From Ktedonospora formicarum (lineage in GTDB: Bacteria; Chloroflexota; Ktedonobacteria; Ktedonobacterales; Ktedonobacteraceae): a stretch of 64,000 nucleotides of DNA. The notes beneath the pieces were generated by a model. The model saw nothing but the letters and a program-made list of their open reading frames with translations, searched no databases and was not told where the DNA came from. This document shows positions 35,304 to 42,642 of this stretch, piece after piece (position 1 is the stretch's first letter; each line of letters opens with the position of its first letter). The stretch spans positions 310,001 to 374,000 of the forward strand of contig NZ_BNJF01000002.1 in the NCBI RefSeq assembly GCF_016587355.1, written 5' to 3'. The translations under genes and the position numbers were made by a program.

Positions 35304-35332
35304 TTGACAAAGACAGATTTATTGGACATACT
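35304..35332 (+). promoter_or_regulatory. Promoter of the sugar ABC operon
   Basis: TTGACA (35304-35309), 17 bases, CATACT (35327-35332). The -35 is perfect, the -10 matches four of six. Confidence 0.55.
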
Positions 35333-35669
35333 TTAGTACATTAGCAATGTTGCTTGATATATATGCCGATACCGAAGGAGGTCTATCACTCACTTGCTTT
35401 CACCGCGCGCTTTTTCATTCCCCATCTACTCGTTGAACGTCAAGGAAGATGCGCGTTAAGACTAGAGTTTCAGACAAACTCAGTTTAAGACATCCTGCCA
35501 TAATAATGTTTCTGGCAATATGGGTCTGGATGAGGAAGGCCTTTCTACAGGCCATTCCTGATTCTTTGCTCTCTATTTCTCTATTGTCGTGTAAGAAGCA
35601 CAAGTGGGAATGCTGGTACCGGATGGCCCAACCCGCTTGGACAGCATGCTTTATCCCAAGGAGGTCACT

Positions 35670-37028
35670 ATGTCTAAGAGGACACAGTTACTCGGCATGT
35701 GTCTCTTATTATTTAGCGTCTTGCTGGCGGCCTGTGGAGGAGACGGCTCTTCAGGCTCCTCCTCAGAGCTAACCATGTGGACATGGAAGGTCGCGCATAT
35801 CCCCGGCTTGCAAGCCATCGCGGATGATTTCAAAAGCAAGACCGGTATTACCGTCAAAGTATCAGCCTATAATCCTGATGATGCCTACCGTACAAAACTC
35901 ACCACTGCGGGACAATCAGAACAGTTGCCGGATATTCTCTCGTATTGGTCTGGGAGCCAATGGGACCTAGCAGCCAGCGGACTGTTACAGGACCTGACTG
36001 GCAAAGTAGACAATTCATGGCAGGCAAATTTTCTGCCAGGGACATATACCAAATCCTCTGTACTTACGCAAAGTGTCTTCGATAGCTGTAAGAAAGACCC
36101 TAAATGTACGTACAAGAACCTCAAAGTAGGGCAAAGCTTTAGCGTACCCTACATGGCGGGGCAGGCATACTTTGTGTACGCAAACAAAACGATTCTGCAA
36201 CAGGCGGGACTCAACCCCAACACACTCCCCAAGACAGCGGAAGAGTGGATGGATATGATGAAGGCCGTCAAATCCAAGACAGGTAAAGCGGGATTGGTCA
36301 CAGGTGTCAAGAATACAGGTGTTCTCGAAAACTGGCTCTACCGCCCTCTCATGATGACCAGTTGCGGCCTCAACACCTATGATGCCATTTATAACGGTAA
36401 GGATAGCTTCGCTAACCCCTGTTCAATGCGTGTCCTGAACTGGATGAATGAGATCGCCACCAATAAGCTCTGGATACCCGACATTCTTAACACCGATATT
36501 GATCCAGGGGATACTGCATTCTCACAGGGGAAAGCAGCCTTTGATATTGGAGGTACTTATACCCTCAGCTTCCTGCTGCAACAGGGGATGAAGGCCTCGG
36601 ATATTATCCCCTTCCCCGTTCCGGCTCTCAAGGGGTCAGTGTACAGTGATTTGAAAATTGGCGCAGTCTCCTTGATTGATGCGGGCATTTCCCAGAATAC
36701 GACCCATTTCGATCAGGCCTTGCAGTTTCTCAAGTTTATGACCTCCTCTGAGGAGATGGCAAAATTTGCCAAGATCGTTGGCGACCTGCCAGCGGTCAAG
36801 ATTTCCACCGATCCAGCGGTCGTAGGTCCAGTATTGCCCGGTCTCTTGAAAGGAATAAGCGCGGATTCGCCATTTAACGAGAGCCAGGCCATGCCCAAGA
36901 CGGACATGCAGAACGTCTTTGATGTTGGATTGCAACAGTTTATCACTGGTGAAACCACTCCATCGGCGCTGGCACAGAAGACTGATAAAGCGAATCAAGC
37001 AGCGTGGAAGGCGGCGGGAGGATCGTAA
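35670..37028 (+). CDS. ABC sugar importer, substrate-binding lipoprotein
   Basis: A 452-residue family-1 extracellular solute-binding protein. Signal peptide 'LGMCLLLFSVLLAAC' ends in the lipobox LAAC (Cys about residue 22), so it is anchored outside the membrane by lipid. 'ELTMWTWKVAHIPGLQAIAD' and 'LPDILSYWSGSQWDLAASGL' are typical of sugar binders, as is 'GKAAFDIGGTYTLSFLLQQG'. ATG 35670 follows AAGGAGG; an in-frame start at 35604 would put extra residues before the signal peptide and is rejected. First gene of an importer operon; no ATPase gene is present, as usual for this family (shared MsmX-type ATPase). Confidence 0.93.
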   Translation: MSKRTQLLGMCLLLFSVLLAACGGDGSSGSSSELTMWTWKVAHIPGLQAIADDFKSKTGITVKVSAYNPDDAYRTKLTTAGQSEQLPDILSYWSGSQWDLAASGLLQDLTGKVDNSWQANFLPGTYTKSSVLTQSVFDSCKKDPKCTYKNLKVGQSFSVPYMAGQAYFVYANKTILQQAGLNPNTLPKTAEEWMDMMKAVKSKTGKAGLVTGVKNTGVLENWLYRPLMMTSCGLNTYDAIYNGKDSFANPCSMRVLNWMNEIATNKLWIPDILNTDIDPGDTAFSQGKAAFDIGGTYTLSFLLQQGMKASDIIPFPVPALKGSVYSDLKIGAVSLIDAGISQNTTHFDQALQFLKFMTSSEEMAKFAKIVGDLPAVKISTDPAVVGPVLPGLLKGISADSPFNESQAMPKTDMQNVFDVGLQQFITGETTPSALAQKTDKANQAAWKAAGGS

Positions 37029-37130
37029 TCGTTCCTACACACCGGCATAGGCCCAGCGGTAGGTATGACCGAGAGTGCTGCTTGCTCTCGGTCACGCCTC
37101 AATTATTGAGCAACAAGGGAGGGCTTCGTT

Positions 37131-38138
37131 ATGCTTCAAACCCACAGCAGACCTAATGCCAGACCTGCTTTAGATACAAGGGATGTAACAGGCGTGCCAC
37201 GCAGCAGGCGTATCATACGAGCGGTGAAAAAACAAAGCAATATGCTATTCATCGTACCCGCATTAATTGTCTTTCTTATTTTTGGCTTATACACCGTGAT
37301 ATATTCTATCGCGCTGAGTTTCTTTCGCTGGAACGGCTTTGGAGGCTTTTCTATTCTGCCGCCCACATGTACCTATCCAATGTGCCAGTTTGTAGGCCTG
37401 GATAACTTCCGCGAATTCCTCTATCAAAATCCAACGATGTCGGCATTATTCTGGCAATCAATTGGAAATAATGTGATCATGGCGGTAGTGGTCACAGCGG
37501 GAACGATAATTATCGCACTTCCACTCGCGATTGCGCTCAACCGCGTTATCGGGGGCCAATCGCTGTTGCGTACCATCATTTTGCTGCCGATGGTGACAGC
37601 GGGCATTGCGATCTTTTATGTCTGGAGCTTTATCTATCAATCAGATGGTCTACTAAACACTGTCCTGAAAGCGCTTGGGCTAGGATCATTGCAGGCAGCG
37701 GGAGGATGGTTGGGAGATGCGTCGCGCGCATTGCCTGCATTAATGATTGTCATGATCTGGTCAGGTGTGCCGGTTGCAATGTTATTCTTCCTGACCGGTT
37801 TACAGACCATCGATAGCACCTATTTTGAAGCTGCGCGCATCGATGGAGCAAACGCGCTACAGGTCTTATGGCATATCACCTGGCCGCTTTTGCGTCCTAT
37901 CACGGTGATTATTATCATTCTCAGTATTAACGGGACGCTTCAGAACTATGAGCAAGTATATCTGATGACCAATGGGGGACCTGCCGGGCATACAGCGGTA
38001 GTTGGATTACAAATCTTCAACTATGGATTTGGTGATCAACGACAACTAGGCATTGCCAGTGCTATGTCATGGATACTTTTCCTGGTCGTTTTTCTCATCT
38101 CTCTTGCCAATCTGCGTATTTTCCGTGCCAAAGATTAA
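37131..38138 (+). CDS. ABC sugar importer, permease (MalF/UgpA type)
   Basis: A 335-residue inner-membrane permease with six main helices after a 45-residue cytoplasmic N-terminus. The ATPase-contact EAA loop is 'EAARIDGANALQVLWHITWP' near residue 230. 'LFIVPALIVFLIFGLYTVIY' is the first helix. GGGAGGG lies eight bases before the ATG. It follows the binding protein by 102 bases and precedes the second permease by 15. Confidence 0.93.
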   Translation: MLQTHSRPNARPALDTRDVTGVPRSRRIIRAVKKQSNMLFIVPALIVFLIFGLYTVIYSIALSFFRWNGFGGFSILPPTCTYPMCQFVGLDNFREFLYQNPTMSALFWQSIGNNVIMAVVVTAGTIIIALPLAIALNRVIGGQSLLRTIILLPMVTAGIAIFYVWSFIYQSDGLLNTVLKALGLGSLQAAGGWLGDASRALPALMIVMIWSGVPVAMLFFLTGLQTIDSTYFEAARIDGANALQVLWHITWPLLRPITVIIIILSINGTLQNYEQVYLMTNGGPAGHTAVVGLQIFNYGFGDQRQLGIASAMSWILFLVVFLISLANLRIFRAKD

Positions 38139-38153
38139 TAGAGGAGGTTTTTG

Positions 38154-39056
38154 ATGGAAAAGTCTGTTTTTTCAGGCGCGAAGCGGCCTGCTGAGTACTC
38201 CATGCTTGGGAAATTCAGGCAGGCGCTCCCCTCAGCCATTGCCTATATCTTGCTCTTTGGCTACGCGCTTCTGAGCGTCTACCCCTTTCTATGGATGGTT
38301 TCATCAAGTATCAAGTCAAATCGTGAGGTGCTCACCAGCCAATCGTTAATCCCCACCCAGATACGCTTTGACATCCTGATCCAGGTCTGGAATGAATTAA
38401 ACTTCTGGAAGTACTTTGTCAATAGTGCGGTGATAACGTTGATGGTTATTGCCGGGGTGGTGATAATTTACTCTCTGGCGGGATATGGTTTTGCCAAAAC
38501 CAACTTCTGGGGGCGTGAGGTTTTTTTTCTTGGTTTTCTGGCATTGTTACTGGTACCAGGAGTAAGCGTACTGATTCCATTGGCGAAAATCCTGGTAGCC
38601 CTGGGGCTGACCGGACGCGATGCCACACAGTTCTCTACATATGTAGGGGTAACGATGCCAATGATCAATGGCGCGGGTCCACTCACAATACTCCTCTTCC
38701 GTAATTATTTCTCACGCCTGCCCCAGGAGTTGCACGATGCGGCGCTCATTGATGGCTGCGGCGAGTTTGGCATCTACTGGCGCATCTTCCTCCCACTCTC
38801 GCTGCCAGTCATAGCGACCATAGGCATTCTCAATTTTGTCGCCACCTGGAACTCCTATATCTGGCCCTCTATCGTTATCAACAATGCAGACTGGTACACT
38901 TTGCCATTGAAGTTAAAGGACCTGGACCTACAAACGGTCATACAATGGAACGTACGTATGGCAGGATCGCTGATTACGACCATTCCAATCATCGTAGTCT
39001 TCCTCTTCTTACAACGATACTACATTCGCGGTATTACAGGCGCAGTAAAAGGATAG
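38154..39056 (+). CDS. ABC sugar importer, permease (MalG/UgpE type)
   Basis: A 300-residue permease with six helices. The EAA loop is 'DAALIDGCGEFGIYWRIFLP' near residue 197; 'LPLKLKDLDLQTVIQWNVRM' and the ending 'LQRYYIRGITGAVKG' are typical of the MalG branch. ATG 38154 follows GAGGAGG at six-base spacing; the TTG three bases earlier is unlikely. It pairs with the upstream permease; a hairpin follows the gene. Confidence 0.93.
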   Translation: MEKSVFSGAKRPAEYSMLGKFRQALPSAIAYILLFGYALLSVYPFLWMVSSSIKSNREVLTSQSLIPTQIRFDILIQVWNELNFWKYFVNSAVITLMVIAGVVIIYSLAGYGFAKTNFWGREVFFLGFLALLLVPGVSVLIPLAKILVALGLTGRDATQFSTYVGVTMPMINGAGPLTILLFRNYFSRLPQELHDAALIDGCGEFGIYWRIFLPLSLPVIATIGILNFVATWNSYIWPSIVINNADWYTLPLKLKDLDLQTVIQWNVRMAGSLITTIPIIVVFLFLQRYYIRGITGAVKG

Positions 39057-39085
39057 CCTCCATTTATAGCAGGCCTATCTTCAAT

Positions 39086-39128
39086 CATGTTGGTGATCGC
39101 ATAACTACAATACGCGATCACCAACATG
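39086..39128 (+). terminator. 15-bp hairpin after the ABC operon
   Basis: CATGTTGGTGATCGC (39086-39100) and its exact complement (39114-39128) with a 13-base loop, 30 bases after the stop. No T-run follows, so transcript end or stability element. Confidence 0.55.
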
Positions 39129-39506
39129 GTAACCCTGATGCGACAGGTTGAGACCTGCCCCTACAAGTGCAGGCAGCTCATCTATGCTTATACGTCTACT
39201 CCAGCAGGTATATTCTATATCCGCAACTGCATGACTCTTCTTACTCAGGGCTCTCTAATTCAAAAAAGGAGGTGGAAAGGGAAACGAGTTCACTGTCCCA
39301 AGCCCGTAATCTCATTCTCGCAAATCACTATTGCTGTATATGAGAGTTGAAAAAACCTACCATAGACAGGTAGTTGGTGGTATAAAGAAGTCGAATGTGA
39401 TAGACTCAAACGATCAATCAATCTACCTAAACAGGAATCGATGGTTTCTCGTTGAGAAGAACGAAGTCGTCTGTGAAACTTTTCATGAGTAGCAAGGGAG
39501 ACAAAA
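39129..39506. other. Intergenic region before the AraC gene
   Basis: No gene supported. It should hold the AraC promoter; no clear boxes were found. Confidence 0.4.
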
Positions 39507-40388
39507 GTGGAGCAGGTTCCCTTAGAAGGCACCAGACATGGACCTGAATTCGAGGTTCCCCTTGAGCACATTGTTCAATCAAGCAATGGAAGAGACTGGA
39601 ATGGGGTTAATATAGCGGAGATTATTCATCCGCTCGACGATTTTGCCTCACCTGCAATTCCTCATCACATCCTCGTAGTCAATCTCGGCTCCCCTACGAA
39701 TATTCAAGAGCAGACCATTGGACGCCAGGGGCATCTCAATACTGGCAATGTCGTTATTATGCCTGCGGGAGCACCAACAAAGTGGCACCTTGACCGAGAA
39801 GGAGATGTGCGCCATCTGCATCTCTACCTTTCACCTACTCTCATCCAAAGGGTTGCCGACTCGGCAGACATCAATCCTGACCGGGTGGAGATCATTGATA
39901 CGCTTGGTGCCTTCGATCCACAGATTGAGACTATCGCGCTCTCGCTACTCTCAGAACTTCGCTCAGATGGTCTGGGAGGCAAGCTCTATGTGGAGTCATT
40001 AGCCAACCTGCTGGGAATCCATCTCCTCAGACAACACTCTTCAGTGAAGCTTCCCTCTTTCTCAAAACCCCTCGGTCTGGCGAGAACGACTCTCAAAGCT
40101 GCCACCACTTACATTGAGGATCATCTGGAGGATAACCTCTCGCTCTCAGAGATCGCGGCAGCCGTGCATCTTAGCCCCTACCACTTTGCGCGCCTCTTCA
40201 AAGAGTCCACTGGTGTTCCACCTCACCAGTATGTCATCCAGCGGCGCGTGGAACGCGCAAAAATGCTGCTTTCCACAACCCACTGGTCACTCACCACCAT
40301 TGCCCATATGGTTGGATTCGCGCATGAAAGTCATCTGGCGTTGCACTTCAAGCGTCTCACTGGACTCACACCCAAACATTTCCGCTAA
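39507..40388 (+). CDS. AraC-family transcription regulator
   Basis: A 293-residue regulator starting with GTG (AAGGGAG seven bases before; no upstream ATG fits). Residues 30-160 are a cupin-like sensor ('GHLNTGNVVIMPAGAPTKWH', 'REGDVRHLHLYLSP'). Residues 195-293 contain the two AraC helix-turn-helix units: 'LSLSEIAAAVHLSPYHFARL' and 'WSLTTIAHMVGFAHESHLAL', ending 'FKRLTGLTPKHFR'. It lies 450 bases after the sugar importer, so control of sugar use is plausible, though the next gene downstream is an unrelated hydrolase. Confidence 0.9.
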   Translation: MEQVPLEGTRHGPEFEVPLEHIVQSSNGRDWNGVNIAEIIHPLDDFASPAIPHHILVVNLGSPTNIQEQTIGRQGHLNTGNVVIMPAGAPTKWHLDREGDVRHLHLYLSPTLIQRVADSADINPDRVEIIDTLGAFDPQIETIALSLLSELRSDGLGGKLYVESLANLLGIHLLRQHSSVKLPSFSKPLGLARTTLKAATTYIEDHLEDNLSLSEIAAAVHLSPYHFARLFKESTGVPPHQYVIQRRVERAKMLLSTTHWSLTTIAHMVGFAHESHLALHFKRLTGLTPKHFR

Positions 40389-40647
40389 CGGTGCAAGAAT
40401 ATGTTGTTCCCGCGCAAGGATGTGAGAGAATGCCCAACTCGTTCATGCTAGATTAGAGGAGAAGCGCTTCTTCCCAACAAAGAAGGCTTAAAACTAATTG
40501 CATCGAACGAGCAGATAGCTTTGTAGTTTCCCTTTTAACTTAATGGATTATTCTCTCGTGGTAACCATATGAGAACAACGCCACAGCAGTACTTTTCCAC
40601 GCACTGCTGGCCTCGGAGTTGGTTTAGCTCACAAAAAGGAAAATTTT

Positions 40648-41511
40648 ATGACTCCCTCCATCTATTACCGCACCGTACAGATTGACGGCCTTTCCATTTT
40701 CTACCGAGAGGCCGGACCGAAAGACGCCCCTACCCTGCTTTTACTTCATGGGCTCCCATCATCTTCGCGGATGTATGAGCCGCTTTTGCGACGTCTATCC
40801 AGCCGCTATCACCTGATCGCTCCAGATTATCCGGGATTCGGACACAGTGAATGGCCTGACAGCAAGAAATTCACTTACACCTTTGATAACATCGCGACCG
40901 TGATAGAGCATTTTACCGAAGTTTTAGGTTTGACGAAGTATACGCTCTATATGCAAGACTATGGTGGGCCTGTCGGTTTTCGCCTCGCTCTTGCGCACCC
41001 GGAACGCGTTCAAGCGCTTATCATTCAGGATGCCGTGGCGCATGATACCGGCCTTGGTGAAAACTGGAATGTTCGCCGCGCTTTTTGGGCTGATCGCGCA
41101 ACGCATGAGGAGTCTTTGCGAACCAACCTACTCTCGCTTGCAACCACACGCACACGCCATGTGGGGAATGATCCTCAGCTTGATCGCTACGATCCAGACC
41201 TTTGGACAGATGAGTTCTATTTCCTGAACCAACCAGGACAGGCTGATATCCAGACAGACTTGTTTTACGATTATCAATCGAACGTCGCATCCTATCCCAA
41301 ATGGCAGGAATGGATGCGGAAAACCCAGCCTCGTTTGCTCGTCTTCTGGGGCAAATATGAGCTCTCGTTTGACGCTTCCGAACCTGAATCATTCCGCCGC
41401 GACATACCTACGGCCGAAGTACACATCGTTGATGGTGGTCATTTCGCGCTGGATACGGCAGCAGACGAAATTGCCACTCAGGTCGACAGGTTCCTGGCCG
41501 CCTCAAGCTAA
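40648..41511 (+). CDS. Alpha/beta hydrolase (epoxide hydrolase/dehalogenase type)
   Basis: A 287-residue cytoplasmic hydrolase. The oxyanion motif 'LLLLHGLPSSSRMYEPLL' is near residue 32, the nucleophile elbow 'LYMQDYGGPVGFRLAL' near 102 has Asp rather than Ser (as in epoxide hydrolases and haloalkane dehalogenases), and 'VDGGHFALDTAADEIATQVD' near 264 carries the catalytic His. 'IFYREAGPKDAPTLLLLHG' is a typical start. It stands alone, followed by a long hairpin region. The reaction cannot be told from sequence. Confidence 0.9.
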   Translation: MTPSIYYRTVQIDGLSIFYREAGPKDAPTLLLLHGLPSSSRMYEPLLRRLSSRYHLIAPDYPGFGHSEWPDSKKFTYTFDNIATVIEHFTEVLGLTKYTLYMQDYGGPVGFRLALAHPERVQALIIQDAVAHDTGLGENWNVRRAFWADRATHEESLRTNLLSLATTRTRHVGNDPQLDRYDPDLWTDEFYFLNQPGQADIQTDLFYDYQSNVASYPKWQEWMRKTQPRLLVFWGKYELSFDASEPESFRRDIPTAEVHIVDGGHFALDTAADEIATQVDRFLAASS

Positions 41512-41561
41512 TCGATGCAACCATTGAAATGAGCAATTGAACACAAAAGAAGACGATGATC

Positions 41562-41617
41562 ATAGAAAACAGTGCCAAAAAATGTTACGCGCAATATTTT
41601 TTGACACTGTTTTCTAT
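41562..41617. repeat. 22-bp inverted repeat, one G-U mismatch
   Basis: Arms 41562-41583 (ATAGAAAACAGTGCCAAAAA...) and 41596-41617 pair over 22 positions with one C/T difference and a 12-base loop. Runs of A and T inside the stem would serve as a two-way terminator between the hydrolase and the molybdoenzyme operon, or this is a small repeat element. Confidence 0.7.
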
Positions 41618-41635
41618 ACTCAGGGACCGAGAAGA

Positions 41636-41663
41636 GGGTCGATTCCGACCCTGGGCGGAATCG
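41636..41663 (+). promoter_or_regulatory. Overlapping, mutually exclusive hairpins
   Basis: GGGTCG (41636-41641) pairs with CGACCC (41646-41651), but CGATTCC (41640-41646) also pairs with GGAATCG (41657-41663). Only one can form at a time. Located 150 bases before the molybdoenzyme operon; possibly a leader switch. The rest of the 300-base gap shows nothing else. Confidence 0.35.
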
Positions 41664-41811
41664 AAATGAATGCGTAGTTGGAATCTGAGAGTAGTATAAA
41701 AATGCATGGTATAGATTCGGAGGCGGTACTTTTAAAGGGAGCATAGAGGGAATTACATAATAACATTCAGGCTTCCTTCTCTGAGGATACAAATTACATT
41801 GGAGCAGATTC

Positions 41812-42642
41812 ATGGATCTTACGACTATTAAAGAGGTGAAACGACCTGAATCAGTCGATATGGTTGCCTGGCGCGAGGGCTATGCCTGGCTGGCAGGAGG
41901 AACCTGGCTATTCTCAGAACCACAATTGACCATCGACACACTCATTGATCTCGAACAGCTCCATTGGCCTGCATTGCAGATCTCAGAGGAAGGGCTCGAC
42001 ATTGCCGCGACCTGCCCAATCGTCGAATTGGAGCGCTTTGTCGCTCCGCCGCAATGGATAGCAACTTCGTTGTTGAATAAGTGCTGCCATTCATTTCTGG
42101 CGTCATTCAAGGTTTTAAACACGGCGACCGTTGGAGGGAATATCTGCATGTCATTACCTGCTGGCCCAATGATTTCACTGACCATCGCCCTTGAAGGGAT
42201 ATACACATTGTGGCCGCGCGAAGGTTCGCCGCGACAAATTCCGGCAGTTCAATTCGTTACTGGAAACCATATGAATGTGTTACAGCCTGGGGAACTATTA
42301 CGCTCAATCTATCTTCCCGTCACAGCACTCACCAGGAGATTCGCCTTTCGCCGTTTATCGTCGACCCACTTCGGACGCTCAACTTCGCTCATCATTGGGA
42401 CACAAGACAGACATAAAGATGATTTGTTGCTTACAATTACAGCGGCGACAAGCAGACCAGTGCAACTACGCTTTGATCAAGTACCAAGCACTCATGAGTT
42501 GCGTTCTTGCATCGAGACAACGATTCCCGAAACGCTCTATTTCGACGATCCCTATGGGACGTCTGCCTATCGGCGGCATATCACCTACTACTACGCCGAG
42601 CAAATTCGCGCCGAACTAGCTCAGAAGGGCGCCTGGGCATGA
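41812..42642 (+). CDS. Molybdenum hydroxylase, FAD-binding subunit
   Basis: A 276-residue medium subunit of the xanthine dehydrogenase family; it passes electrons from the Fe-S centres to an acceptor through FAD. FAD-contact motifs are 'WLAGGTWLFSEPQL' near residue 24 and 'FKVLNTATVGGNICMSLPAG' near 100. The C-terminal domain ('RFAFRRLSSTHFGRSTSLII') is typical. Its stop overlaps the next start (ATGA 42639-42642), so subunits are made together. GGAG precedes the ATG weakly. Substrate not readable: relatives act on purines, aldehydes, nicotine or CO. Confidence 0.9.
   Translation: MDLTTIKEVKRPESVDMVAWREGYAWLAGGTWLFSEPQLTIDTLIDLEQLHWPALQISEEGLDIAATCPIVELERFVAPPQWIATSLLNKCCHSFLASFKVLNTATVGGNICMSLPAGPMISLTIALEGIYTLWPREGSPRQIPAVQFVTGNHMNVLQPGELLRSIYLPVTALTRRFAFRRLSSTHFGRSTSLIIGTQDRHKDDLLLTITAATSRPVQLRFDQVPSTHELRSCIETTIPETLYFDDPYGTSAYRRHITYYYAEQIRAELAQKGAWA

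Larger units (their letters stand above)
35013..35669. other. 657-base divergent regulatory region
   Basis: Contains the operator and promoter listed separately and a leader of about 340 bases before the importer gene. A GGAGG near 35376 is not followed by a convincing frame. The long leader hints at further control, but no known riboswitch was recognised. Confidence 0.5.

Noticed and set aside
41512..41811. Molybdenum-cofactor riboswitch before the molybdoenzyme genes
   Set aside because: The hairpins seen do not match what I know of the Moco motif's conserved segments.
42507..42638. Longer start for the Fe-S/Mo subunit
   Set aside because: It would overlap the FAD subunit gene by 136 bases; ATG 42639 has the coupled ATGA overlap and the normal Fe-S domain start.
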